Positions 46,399-55,113 of a stretch of DNA of 64,000 nucleotides are shown here, piece by piece. Origin of the DNA: Alphaproteobacteria bacterium (lineage in GTDB: Bacteria; Pseudomonadota; Alphaproteobacteria; UBA828); the NCBI GenBank assembly GCA_022820945.1, contig JAJEEP010000047.1, positions 1 to 64,000 of the forward strand. Direction: 5' to 3'. Within the stretch, counting starts at the first letter, position 1; every line of letters begins with the position of its first letter. A model generated the notes under the pieces. That model had not been told where the DNA came from. It saw only the letters and a program-made list of their open reading frames with translations, and did not search any database. The position numbers and the translations under genes were made by a program.

Positions 46399-46437
46399 CG
46401 ATTGAACCGTGTTCCTATGCTTCCGGGGCGAAGGAGC

Positions 46438-47838
46438 CTAACTGGTGAGCCACGGCGGGGTCATCCAGTCGGCCGTGGCGTAGAGATCGGGCCCGACGAA
46501 GACCACGTCCTTGGTCCAGTCCTGACACTGCATCATGATGGTCGGCATGCCGAGCGAGGGATCGGGCGTCTCTGCCGGATAGGGCTGCGCAGACTGACCC
46601 CACATGAATTTGATGGTGCCCACCACGCCGCGATAGATCGATTCGCGCATGATGTCGCAGACCTTCTTGTTCTGCTCTATGCCATCGTAGGGCACGCCCG
46701 AGCCGCCGGCACGGCAGGCTGCGATCGCCCACAGGAAGTACGAGTCGTACACCTGCCCCCCGACCATCGGGGTCATATCCTCGCCCCAGCGGTCGCGGAT
46801 CTTCCTCGAGAAGGTGTTGCCGATCTCGTCCTGGAGTGTCCCGATCGTGGTCGAGCAGAACACGCCTTCCCCGGTTTCCTTCACGATGTCGAGGAAGGCC
46901 CGCTGCTGCAGCGCATACTGCACGTAGACCAAGCTGTTGGTCGGGTTCTCGGCGAAGCCGGTGACCAGGCCCGTCTGATCGGTCGGGAATCCGTGGGTCG
47001 CCGCGATAATCGCGGGGTCGGCCTCACGCGCCCGCACCAGTGCCGGTCCCCAGTCGTCAACCGGCTGGGTCACGACATCGTCGATCGCGAGTTCCCAACC
47101 GAACTGCGGCGCCGTGTCGCGGATCGCGGCAGCGATGGTGATGGCATAGTCGATGCTGCCCGAGAACAGCACGAACTTGTTGTTCGGGCGCGTCCACTTG
47201 CCGAGCTTCTCAAGCTCGTCGAGGAAGTAGATCAGGCCCGAGCCGTAATAGTACTCCGACGGGTCGTCCTGGAAGATGCACCAGTAGCGATCCGGATTGT
47301 CTCTCACCGCGAACTGGTGTCCGTACTGCGTGTTGTCGTGCATGTACGGGATGCCCGCATCCGCGATGGTGTCGTACTCCGCTCGGACCGAGAGCGAATT
47401 GTAGCCGTTGATGATGGCGTGCACTTCGTGCCGGTCGATCAGGCGCCGCGCGGCCGAGGTCACCGTCTCGGCGGTGATCTCCTTGGTGTCCTCGTAGTGG
47501 ACCTCGATAGGCCGGCCGTTGATGCCGCCATAGGAGTTGATCTCCTCCACCGCGAGCGTGATGCCCGCCTCGAAGTTGCGCGAATCCTCCGCGCCCCAGC
47601 CCGTATACGGCAGCATGGCGCCGACCGGGATCGGCTCGCCGTCGGCCTTGGCGCCGTTGTTGAGGGCTATGAGGGTGTTGGCCCCGGCCACGCCCATGGC
47701 GCCGATCGCCGCGGTGCCGGCCATCGACATGAAGCCCCGTCGCGACGGATTCAGCGGATCGATCAGACCGCCAGAGGCCTTGATCTCCTCGTCGAACTTC
47801 TGCTTCTTCGTCTGTTTCCGTTTGTGAAACCACTCCAT
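46438..47838 (-). CDS. Liv/Urt-type ABC transporter substrate-binding protein, Tat-exported
   Basis: 466 residues from the ATG at 47838, preceded by GGGAGG. The long N-terminus is Lys-rich (HKRKQTKKQKFDEE), then carries a twin-arginine motif SRRGFMS (about residues 33-39) and a hydrophobic stretch, so it is probably exported by Tat. The mature part is a type I periplasmic binding protein (LPYTGWGAEDSRNFEAGITL, GGINGRPIEVHYEDT). The closest group is the amide/urea/branched-chain type (FmdD/UrtA-like). It is the first gene of the operon. The neighbouring acetamidase supports small amides or urea-like compounds as ligands, but this is inference. Confidence 0.87.
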   Translation of the reverse strand: MEWFHKRKQTKKQKFDEEIKASGGLIDPLNPSRRGFMSMAGTAAIGAMGVAGANTLIALNNGAKADGEPIPVGAMLPYTGWGAEDSRNFEAGITLAVEEINSYGGINGRPIEVHYEDTKEITAETVTSAARRLIDRHEVHAIINGYNSLSVRAEYDTIADAGIPYMHDNTQYGHQFAVRDNPDRYWCIFQDDPSEYYYGSGLIYFLDELEKLGKWTRPNNKFVLFSGSIDYAITIAAAIRDTAPQFGWELAIDDVVTQPVDDWGPALVRAREADPAIIAATHGFPTDQTGLVTGFAENPTNSLVYVQYALQQRAFLDIVKETGEGVFCSTTIGTLQDEIGNTFSRKIRDRWGEDMTPMVGGQVYDSYFLWAIAACRAGGSGVPYDGIEQNKKVCDIMRESIYRGVVGTIKFMWGQSAQPYPAETPDPSLGMPTIMMQCQDWTKDVVFVGPDLYATADWMTPPWLTS

Positions 47839-48084
47839 CGAGCCGCCTCCCCTTGCTTGTGGTTCGAAGGTCGCACACCAGCCGGCGGACGAAGCGCCGC
47901 GCCGACCGAGTCTACAAGTTGTAAATGCGAGTTTAGCGAGGGCGCCGCAGACGGCGCAAGCGCGCAAAGCCCACCGCTTGGAGGCGGCGGGGCGTCGGCC
48001 CGCTCGGCTGCGCAGCACCAGCTGTCATGCGGCGGCGGGAGGGACTACAAAGACGGGCGCGTAGACGGGAGCGGCGGGAGACAT
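47839..48084. other. divergent promoter region of transport operon and amidase
   Basis: 246 bases separate the leftward binding-protein gene from the rightward amidase gene. An AT-richer core lies near 47915-47935, with TACAAGTTGTAAATG, a near-palindrome that could be an operator. I could not fix -35 and -10 boxes with confidence. Confidence 0.4.
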
Positions 48085-49479
48085 ATGGCCGTGAGCGAAG
48101 ATTGGAATCGGATGAGCGCGCTCGCGCTCGGCGCAGGGATAGAGAGCGGCACCATCGACCCGCGTGCGTTGACCGAGCACTTCCTCGAGCGAATCGAAGC
48201 TGCCGACGGCGACCGCGCGATCTACCTGCGCCTCACCGCCGAGCGTGCCCGCGCCGAGGCCGAGGCCGCCTACCGGCGCGCCCAGACCGGCTTCAGGCAA
48301 TCGCCGCTCGACGGCGTGCCGATTTCGTGGAAGGACCTCTACGACAGCGCCGGCGACGTCACCGGCCACGGTACGCCGGCGCTGGCCGACCGCGTCCCCG
48401 CGCGCGATGCGACGGTGCTGGCACGCGCCACCCGCGCGGGCCTGGTCTGCCTGGGCAAGACCAACCAGACCGAGTTCGCCTTCTCCATCCTCGGACTCAA
48501 TCCCAAGCTGGGCACGCCGCCCAATCCCTTCGACGAGACCGTCGACCGCCTGCCGGGCGGCTCGTCTTCGGGCGCGGCCGTCTCCCTCTCGCGCGGGCTT
48601 GCTGCCGCCGCCATCGGCTCGGACACCGGTGGCTCCGTGCGGGTGCCAGCGGCGTGGAACGGCCTCGTCGGCCTCAAGACGAGCTTCGGGCTGCTGCCGC
48701 TCGATGGCGTGCTCGGCCTCAGCACCAGCATGGACACGGTCGGGCCGCTCACCCACGACGTGGCCGATGCCGCCGCGCTGTTCGCCGTGCTCGACGGGCG
48801 CTTCGGCGCGGGCAACCGCCCCGCGCCCGACCTCGAAGGCGCCACCCTCGACCGCACGCGCTTTGCGCTGCCGACCACCGTCGTCTGGGGCGCGCTCGAT
48901 CCCCACGTGGAGGCCGCGACGCGCGGCGCCGTGGAGCGCCTGCGCGCGGCCGGCTGCGCCATCGACGAGACGCCGGTGCCCGAGTTCGACGAGGCCGAGG
49001 CGCTGGTCGGCCGCCTCGGCCCCTATCATGCCGCCGAGTGCCACGCGCTCTGGTACGACGTGATCGAGATGCGGTCCGAGCTGGTCTACACGCCCATTCG
49101 GGAGCGCATCCGCTCGGGCGCCGCGATGTCGGCTACCGATGCCGCGCGGACGAAGCAGGGGCTCGCCGAGATCGCCGGACGCCTCCACGCGCGGATCGGG
49201 CGGCACGGCGTTCTCGTCATGCCCACGGTGGCGGTGAGCCCGCCGCCCATCGCGGACCTCGAAGCCGACATCGAGGTCTACCGGACCGCCAACGTCGCGG
49301 TCCTGCGCAACACGCGCCTCGCCAACTACCTCGCGTGCTGCGCGCTGACGTTCCCCTGCGGGCGGGACGGCAACGGCGTGCCGGTGGGGCTCATGCTGAT
49401 GGCGCCGCCCGGCGACGAGGAGCGCCTGCTACGCCTGGGCAGCGCTATCGAGCCCGTGCTGGCCGCTGCGGGCGCGTGA
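48085..49479 (+). CDS. amidase (amidase signature family)
   Basis: 464 residues from the ATG at 48085, preceded by GGGAG; the open frame reaches far upstream only because it is antisense to the transport genes. The Ser-Ser-Lys triad is readable: Lys83 in SWKDLYD, Ser in LPGGSSSGAAV (about residues 159-161), and Ser183 in GSDTGGSVRVPA. It resembles GatA but is catabolic by context, lacking gatB or gatC nearby. It probably hydrolyses an amide to acid plus ammonia. The final 35 bases overlap the end of gpmI on the other strand. Confidence 0.9.
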   Translation: MAVSEDWNRMSALALGAGIESGTIDPRALTEHFLERIEAADGDRAIYLRLTAERARAEAEAAYRRAQTGFRQSPLDGVPISWKDLYDSAGDVTGHGTPALADRVPARDATVLARATRAGLVCLGKTNQTEFAFSILGLNPKLGTPPNPFDETVDRLPGGSSSGAAVSLSRGLAAAAIGSDTGGSVRVPAAWNGLVGLKTSFGLLPLDGVLGLSTSMDTVGPLTHDVADAAALFAVLDGRFGAGNRPAPDLEGATLDRTRFALPTTVVWGALDPHVEAATRGAVERLRAAGCAIDETPVPEFDEAEALVGRLGPYHAAECHALWYDVIEMRSELVYTPIRERIRSGAAMSATDAARTKQGLAEIAGRLHARIGRHGVLVMPTVAVSPPPIADLEADIEVYRTANVAVLRNTRLANYLACCALTFPCGRDGNGVPVGLMLMAPPGDEERLLRLGSAIEPVLAAAGA

Positions 49480-51037
49480 CCCGCGCCGCTTCTGCTGCCG
49501 GTGTGGCATAGGCCAGCAAGCGCCCGGTCATCGCGGCGGGGACGGGCAGGCCCATCAGGCCGAGCACGGTCGGCGCGATGTCGGTTAGCGTCCCGTCGCC
49601 GAGCGCCATGCCGGGCACGCCGACCAGCACCGCGGGGACGGGGCCATCGGTGTGCGCGGTGTGGGGCGTCGCGCCGTCGGCCCCGCGCATCCGCTCGGCG
49701 TTGCCGTGATCGGCGGTGACGAGCAGCGCGCCGCCGGCTGGCTCCACGGCGCTGGCGAGCCGGCCGAGGCAGCGGTCCACCGCGGTGACCGCCGCCATCG
49801 CCGCCTCGAGGTTGCCGCTATGGCCCACCATGTCGGTGTTGGCGTAGTTCACCACGATCAGGTCGAAGCGCCCGCCCGCGATTGCCTCGACCACGCGGTC
49901 GGTCACCGCCGGGGCCGACATCTCGGGCTGCAGGTCGTAGGTCGCGACCCTGGGGGAGGGCACGAGCACCCGCTCCTCGCCCGGCATCTCCGTCTCCTCG
50001 CCGCCGTTGAGGAAGAAGGTGACGTGGGCGTATTTCTCGGTCTCGGCGACGCGCAGCTGCCGCAGCCCGGCACGCGAGACGACCTCGCCGAGATGGTCCG
50101 TCACCTGCATCGGCGGGAACAGCGTCTCGGCCAGGCGATCCAGGGTCTCGGAATAGCTGCACATGGCGCAGGCGGCGGCGAAGCGCACGCAGCGGGATCG
50201 TGCGAAGCCGTCGAAGGCCGGATCAAGCAACGCCGTCACGAGCTGGCGCGCGCGGTCGGCCCGGAAGTTGGCCATGATCAGCCCGTCGCCGTCGGCCATG
50301 CCGTCGTACCCAGCGATCACGGCCGGTTCGACGAACTCGTCGCCGACATCTTCCGCATAGCTCGCAGCGACGGCCTCTGACGCGCTCGCCGCCGGCCGGC
50401 CCTGCGTGGAGACCACCGCGTCGTAGGCCCGCGCGGTCCGCTTCCAGCGGCGGTCTCGGTCCATGGCGTAGTAGCGGCCGGCCACGGTTGCGATCCGCAC
50501 GTTGGGCAGGTCGCCGAGCGAGCTTTCAAAGCCCGGTAAATCGTCGATGGCCGAACGCGGCGGCACGTCGCGGCCGTCGAGGAAGGCGTGGATCGCGACC
50601 GGCACGCCCGCGCCGCTCACGATCCGAGCGATTGCCGCCATGTGATCCTGGTGCGAATGCACGCCGCCGGGTGAGACCAGGCCCATCAGGTGGCAACGGC
50701 CGCCGCTCTCCTGCAGCCGCTGGACGAGCGAGAGCAGGGCCGGGTTGCGCGCGAGCGAGCCGTCGGCGACGGCCGCGTCGATACGAGGCAGGTCCTGCAG
50801 GATCACCCGGCCCGCGCCGATGGTCATGTGGCCGACCTCGGAGTTGCCCATCTGGCCTTCCGGCAGGCCCACGGCAGGGCCGGATGTCGCGAGCAGGCCG
50901 TGGGGGCGGGCGGCGGTCAGTCGGTCCCACATCGGCGTCTCGGCGAGCGCGATGGCGTTGTGCTCGGTCTCCGACCGATGTCCCCAGCCGTCCAGGACGC
51001 AGAGAACGACGGGTCGATATGCGCGCTCGCTCCCCAT
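49445..51037 (-). CDS. gpmI: 2,3-bisphosphoglycerate-independent phosphoglycerate mutase
   Basis: 530 residues from the ATG at 51037. It starts RPVVLCVLDGWGHR. The phosphoserine nucleophile is Ser66 in QMGNSEVGHMTIGAG. Metal-binding motifs HAFLDGRDVPP, NYANTDMVGHSGN and VTADHGNAE follow. The enzyme converts 3-phosphoglycerate to 2-phosphoglycerate in glycolysis and gluconeogenesis. Length is slightly above the family norm of about 510, from a tail ATPAAEAARVTRPQR that runs into the amidase gene on the opposite strand. Confidence 0.95.
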   Translation of the reverse strand: MGSERAYRPVVLCVLDGWGHRSETEHNAIALAETPMWDRLTAARPHGLLATSGPAVGLPEGQMGNSEVGHMTIGAGRVILQDLPRIDAAVADGSLARNPALLSLVQRLQESGGRCHLMGLVSPGGVHSHQDHMAAIARIVSGAGVPVAIHAFLDGRDVPPRSAIDDLPGFESSLGDLPNVRIATVAGRYYAMDRDRRWKRTARAYDAVVSTQGRPAASASEAVAASYAEDVGDEFVEPAVIAGYDGMADGDGLIMANFRADRARQLVTALLDPAFDGFARSRCVRFAAACAMCSYSETLDRLAETLFPPMQVTDHLGEVVSRAGLRQLRVAETEKYAHVTFFLNGGEETEMPGEERVLVPSPRVATYDLQPEMSAPAVTDRVVEAIAGGRFDLIVVNYANTDMVGHSGNLEAAMAAVTAVDRCLGRLASAVEPAGGALLVTADHGNAERMRGADGATPHTAHTDGPVPAVLVGVPGMALGDGTLTDIAPTVLGLMGLPVPAAMTGRLLAYATPAAEAARVTRPQRPARAR

Positions 51038-51087
51038 GGCCGGGGTTCTACCCCGCCCACCCCGGATTCGCCACGGCGGTGCGTGGC

Positions 51088-51621
51088 TCAGCCCGATGCG
51101 GCGCCGTCGCCTGCGCGGTCGCTGCGGCTGACGCTCACCGGGGCGCCACCCGTCAGCGTCTGGTAGACCACGCAGTAGCGCTCGGTGAGCTTGCATAGCT
51201 TCTCGAGGTCCTCCGGCGCGGCGTCGCTTTCGAGCGCGAAGTGCAGGCGAATCGCCCGGAAGCCCACCGGTGCATCGCGGTCAACGCCAAGCGTGCCGCG
51301 CACGTCGAGATCGCCTTCGGCGCTCACCCTGGCGTGTCGGATGTCGATGGTGAGCGCGGTCGCCACGGCTCGCAACGTCACACCGGCGCAGGCGACGAGG
51401 GCCTGCAACAGCATGTCGCCGGAGCAGGCCTGCAGCCCGGTGCCGCCGCCCGAGGGGTGCAGCCCGGCCTCGACCAGCGCCTTGCCGGTATCGACCGAGC
51501 ACGCGATCTCCGAATCGTCCACCGCGCCCGAAGCCTTGAGCACGATGAGCGCGGCGTCGGCATCCTCGCGGTAGCGCTCTTTGAGCGGCGCCTGCAGCGA
51601 TCTGAGTTGGTCGGCGTCCAT
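51088..51621 (-). CDS. OsmC family protein
   Basis: 177 residues. It shows an OsmC/Ohr-type fold with GLQACSGDMLLQALVACAGVTLRAVATAL, whose Cys is one of the peroxidatic/resolving pair, and a second Cys in LTERYCVVYQTLTGG. It probably reduces organic hydroperoxides or is a related thiol protein. It lies on the same strand as the LLM monooxygenase, 14 bp behind it, so the two are likely co-expressed. Confidence 0.87.
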   Translation of the reverse strand: MDADQLRSLQAPLKERYREDADAALIVLKASGAVDDSEIACSVDTGKALVEAGLHPSGGGTGLQACSGDMLLQALVACAGVTLRAVATALTIDIRHARVSAEGDLDVRGTLGVDRDAPVGFRAIRLHFALESDAAPEDLEKLCKLTERYCVVYQTLTGGAPVSVSRSDRAGDGAASG

Positions 51622-51635
51622 GGTGTCCTTCCTCC

Positions 51636-52988
51636 CTAGCGTCGATAGGCGGCGGCGGGGTGGCGCGCCGAGAGCCGGGCTTGCCCGAACAGTTTTTCGC
51701 GAAGCGTGCCCGGTGCATAGTCGGACTGAACAAGTCCACGCCGGCGCAGCTCCGGCACCACGCCCTCGATGAAGTCCGCGAAGGTGCCGGGCGTCACCGC
51801 GTAGACGATATTGAAGCCGTCCACGCCCGCCTCGTGCCAGGCCTGGAACGTGTCCGCGATCTGCTCGGGCGTGCCGGTGATAAACTGGCCGGAGGCGCGC
51901 GACCGCACCAGGTCGCGGAAGGTGAGCGACTTGTCCGGCGCCGATTCGATCAGCCCCCGGACCACGCCCTGCATGGCGTCGGTCTCGAGGCTCGCGAGCG
52001 GCGCGTCGAGGTCGATTGCGCCGAGGTCCACGCCGACGCTGCCGCTCATGTGCGCAAGCCCGCCCTCGACGCTCGACTGCGCCACGTAGTCCGCCGCCTT
52101 GGCCTCGGCTTCGGCCTCCGTCCCGCCCACCACCGGGGTCACGCCCTGGAAGAACAGGATGTCCTCCGGCCGCCGCCCCCGGCGCGCGGCGCGGGCGCGG
52201 ATGTCCTGCACCACACCGGTGGATGCCTTGAGGCTCCGCATGGAGGCGAACATGAAGACGCACTCCGCATGGGTCGCGGCGAACTCCCGTCCGCGCTCCG
52301 ACGAGCCCGCCTGGAAGAGCAGCGGCGTGCGCTGCGGCGAGGGCTCGGAGAGATGCGGCCCCTCGACCTCGTAATACGTGCCGGCGTGGTCGATGGGGTG
52401 GATTCTGGCGGGGTCGGCGTAGCGGCCGCGCGCGGTGTCGCAGAGCACCGCGCCATCCTCCCAGCTTCCCTCCCAGAGCTTGTAGGCGACCTCCAGATAC
52501 TCCTCGGCGCGGGCGTAGCGCTCGTCGTGGGGCGGCAGCCCGCCGAGGCCGAGGTTGGTGCCCGCGTTGGGCAGGTACGAGGTCACGATGTTCCAGGCGA
52601 TACGCCCGCACGTGAGGTGATCCAGCGTCGAGATCTGGCGGGCGAAGGTGAAGGGCGGCACTTGGAGCACGGAGCTGGTGAAGGCGAAGCCCAGGTGCTC
52701 GGTCGCCATCGCCATGGCCGGGATCAGCGGCATCGGGTCGTTCGCCGGGATCTGCACCGCTTCCACGATCGCGGTCTCCGGCCCGCCGCGATAGAGGTCG
52801 TAGGTGCCGATCACGTCGGCGAGGAAGAGCGCGTCGAAGCCGCCCCTCTCCAGCAACCGGGCTAGCTCGATCCAGGGCTCGATGCGGTTGAACTCGCGCT
52901 GGCGCGTGTCGTCCCGCACCCAGAGGCCGTGCTGGATGTGGGAGACGCAGTTCATCGAGAACGCGTTGAGGTGGATGCGCTTCTTCAT
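51636..52988 (-). CDS. LLM-class flavin-dependent monooxygenase (NtaA/SnaA/DszA type)
   Basis: 450 residues from the ATG at 52988. The TIM-barrel family markers are KRIHLNAFSMNCVSHIQHGLW at the start, FDALFLADVIGTYD and ISTLDHLTCGRIAWNIVTSY. It belongs to the group that uses FMNH2 from a separate reductase to oxidise nitrilotriacetate, EDTA, sulfones or alkanesulfonates. No flavin reductase gene is adjacent. Upstream frames to 53255 continue without family similarity. Confidence 0.9.
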   Translation of the reverse strand: MKKRIHLNAFSMNCVSHIQHGLWVRDDTRQREFNRIEPWIELARLLERGGFDALFLADVIGTYDLYRGGPETAIVEAVQIPANDPMPLIPAMAMATEHLGFAFTSSVLQVPPFTFARQISTLDHLTCGRIAWNIVTSYLPNAGTNLGLGGLPPHDERYARAEEYLEVAYKLWEGSWEDGAVLCDTARGRYADPARIHPIDHAGTYYEVEGPHLSEPSPQRTPLLFQAGSSERGREFAATHAECVFMFASMRSLKASTGVVQDIRARAARRGRRPEDILFFQGVTPVVGGTEAEAEAKAADYVAQSSVEGGLAHMSGSVGVDLGAIDLDAPLASLETDAMQGVVRGLIESAPDKSLTFRDLVRSRASGQFITGTPEQIADTFQAWHEAGVDGFNIVYAVTPGTFADFIEGVVPELRRRGLVQSDYAPGTLREKLFGQARLSARHPAAAYRR

Positions 52989-53124
52989 CGGCGTCCGCCT
53001 CCGGGGTCGCGAACCAGCATGGCACGCCCGCGCCGGCGGCGAAATGCGCGTGACGTGCCGGCGAGATTGCCCATTCTGTATGGTCGAAATCCTCGAGTCG
53101 TTGCGGTGACCGGCGGGGGAGGCA

Positions 53125-53922
53125 ATGGCGGAAGATCGTGCGGCAAGCGGGACAGTCGGCGTGAAGGACAAGGTGGTGCTGATCACCGGGGGATCGCGCG
53201 GCATCGGCGCGTGCTGTGTGCGTGCGCTGCTCGATGGCGGCGCGTCCGTTGTCATCCACTACAACCAGAACCGGGTGGCGGCTGAGGCGCTGGCCGAAGC
53301 GGCGCCCGAGCGCTGCCACCTAGTGGGTGCCGATCTGACGGATGAGGAGGCGCCCAAGACGCTTTGGCAGCAGGCGCTCGCCTGGCAGGGGCGGATCGAC
53401 GTGCTGGTCAACAACGCGGCGGTCTATGAGGCCGAGCCCGCCTTTGCCGAAGACGACACCTGGCCCGAGGCGTGGCGCGCGGTCTGGCAGCGCACGCTGC
53501 AACTCAACCTCCTGGCACCTGCCGAGCTTGCCACGCGCGCCGTCGCGCACTTCCGCGAGGGCGGCGAGGGCGGCATCCTGATCCACCTCTCGAGCCGGGC
53601 CGCGCATCGGGGCGAAAAGCCGCTGCTCGGCTCATACGCGGCCAGCAAGGGCGCTCTCAACGCGCTGAGCCATACCCTCGCCCGCACCCACGGCGGCGGC
53701 GGCATCCTCTCCTACGCGGTGGCGCCGGGCTGGGTCGGCACCGACATGTCGTGGGACTACATCAACGAGACCGGCGATCGCGGCCCGCTCGGCGAGAACG
53801 CTCTGGGCACGCTGATCCCGCCCGAGGAGGTGGCGAACATCGTGACCTTCCTCGCCTCGGGCGCGGCCCGCCACGCCACCGGCACCGTCATCGACATCAA
53901 CGGAGCGTCGTTCCCGCGCTAG
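53125..53922 (+). CDS. short-chain dehydrogenase/reductase
   Basis: 265 residues. The classical SDR motifs are VLITGGSRGIGA (cofactor), LVNNAAVYE (fold) and SSRAAHRGEKPLLGSYAASKGALNAL (Ser-Tyr-Lys). The end GTVIDINGASFPR is of the FabG type. The specific substrate is unknown; a 3-oxoacyl or sugar/polyol reductase is possible. It is divergent from the LLM gene across 136 bp, with GGGGGAGG just before its start. Confidence 0.87.
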   Translation: MAEDRAASGTVGVKDKVVLITGGSRGIGACCVRALLDGGASVVIHYNQNRVAAEALAEAAPERCHLVGADLTDEEAPKTLWQQALAWQGRIDVLVNNAAVYEAEPAFAEDDTWPEAWRAVWQRTLQLNLLAPAELATRAVAHFREGGEGGILIHLSSRAAHRGEKPLLGSYAASKGALNALSHTLARTHGGGGILSYAVAPGWVGTDMSWDYINETGDRGPLGENALGTLIPPEEVANIVTFLASGAARHATGTVIDINGASFPR

Positions 53923-53967
53923 GGAATCGGGCCGTCTTGAGAGACACGACAACCACGGAGGGCAACC

Positions 53968-55074
53968 ATGAAGACAACCGTTTACACAGCCGCGCTGGCG
54001 GCGATTGGCCTGCTGGCACTCTCGGCCTGCGTTCACGATGGCGGAGAGGACGATACGTCTCCGACGACCGGCGAGATGGACGCACCCACGGATACCCTCG
54101 ACGAATTGCGCGACGCCAACGCGGCCGAAATCCTGGACGTGACCGTCCAGGCTGCATTGTCGCCGCCCCAGTTCAGAAGCGGAGGCGTCGTTCAATCTGC
54201 AGGTGGCGGCCTGGCGGGTGTTTCCGGTGTCTCCACGACCTTCGACGGCACCGACCTGACCATCGCGATATCGCGCGAGGATGGCAGCGCGCTGACGCTG
54301 AACTCCGAGAGCGATCAGTCCGAGGGTTCCGATAATTTCGAGTCGCCCATCGCCGGCCACAGCGCTCGGAGTTGGGTCCTGTTTGAGCCCGCCACCGACG
54401 GCATGTCGATCGCGGTCGCAACGGTGACTGCGAACGACAGCGACGCGGCCGACTATCTGACCGCAGGTCATTGGATGCATATCGCCGTCGATGTGGACGA
54501 ATTCGGCTTCACTGGCGCGGAGACGGGAACGTTCGTCGATGGTCCCGAACTCTCCCTGTCGTCGTCGCCGCGTTTGCCTGGCCAAGGAACGGCGTCGTAC
54601 TCGGGGCTGGCGTCAGGCGCCTACGGCGTCCTCCACGGTACGGACACTGGGGTTACTCCAGGTTCGATGGAGAGCGGCATGTTCCACTCGACTATCGAAC
54701 TCACGGCCGATTTCGCAGCCGACACCATCTTCGGATGTGTGGGGTGCCGCGATGGGGTCGCGCTGTTTGGGACTCTACAAGACCCAGACACCGGTGAGGA
54801 AACTGAAGTCGAAATCGCGAGTTCCGGCTACACGTTGCATCTCGACCCCACCAACTTCGACTCTGACGGCACGTTTCTCGGCCAGCAGATGCGGCTGGAG
54901 CACCCCGACATTTCGATCGCGAACACGGAGGGTGCGTGGGGCGGTCGGTTCTCGAACATGGCCGACAGCGCGGGCGACCCCCGCCTGCTGGCCGGCACCT
55001 TCGGCGCCGAGGCGACCAGCGCCGGCGGGAGCGAGGGCGCTTTTCTTGGATACTTCCTCGGTCCCAAGGAGTAG
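53968..55074 (+). CDS. TbpB-like surface lipoprotein
   Basis: 368 residues with a lipoprotein signal peptide (MKTTVYTAALAAIGLLALSAC, lipobox LSAC). The mature protein is rich in Asp, Gly, Ser and Thr. The C-terminal half repeats the pattern GTFGAEAT..GGSEGAFLGYF, characteristic of transferrin-binding-protein-like barrels used by Slam-dependent surface lipoproteins. No Slam or TonB-dependent receptor gene is adjacent. It has a good GGAGG site and begins 45 bp after the SDR gene. A heme- or metal-related role is only inference. Confidence 0.72.
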   Translation: MKTTVYTAALAAIGLLALSACVHDGGEDDTSPTTGEMDAPTDTLDELRDANAAEILDVTVQAALSPPQFRSGGVVQSAGGGLAGVSGVSTTFDGTDLTIAISREDGSALTLNSESDQSEGSDNFESPIAGHSARSWVLFEPATDGMSIAVATVTANDSDAADYLTAGHWMHIAVDVDEFGFTGAETGTFVDGPELSLSSSPRLPGQGTASYSGLASGAYGVLHGTDTGVTPGSMESGMFHSTIELTADFAADTIFGCVGCRDGVALFGTLQDPDTGEETEVEIASSGYTLHLDPTNFDSDGTFLGQQMRLEHPDISIANTEGAWGGRFSNMADSAGDPRLLAGTFGAEATSAGGSEGAFLGYFLGPKE

Positions 55075-55088
55075 AAGCTCCTTCAGGG

Positions 55089-55110
55089 GCCGCTCCATTC
55101 AAGCGGCTCT
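55089..55110 (+). terminator. candidate terminator of lipoprotein gene
   Basis: GCCGCT and AGCGGC form a six-pair stem with a seven-base loop, 15 bases after the lipoprotein stop; only a weak T-rich stretch follows. It lies between the convergent lipoprotein and SprT genes. Confidence 0.35.
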
Positions 55111-55113
55111 TAC

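Noticed and set aside
45625-48084. N-terminal extension of the amidase frame by 820 codons
   Set aside because: It is antisense to livF, livG and the binding-protein gene; the amidase has its own start and GGGAG site at 48085.
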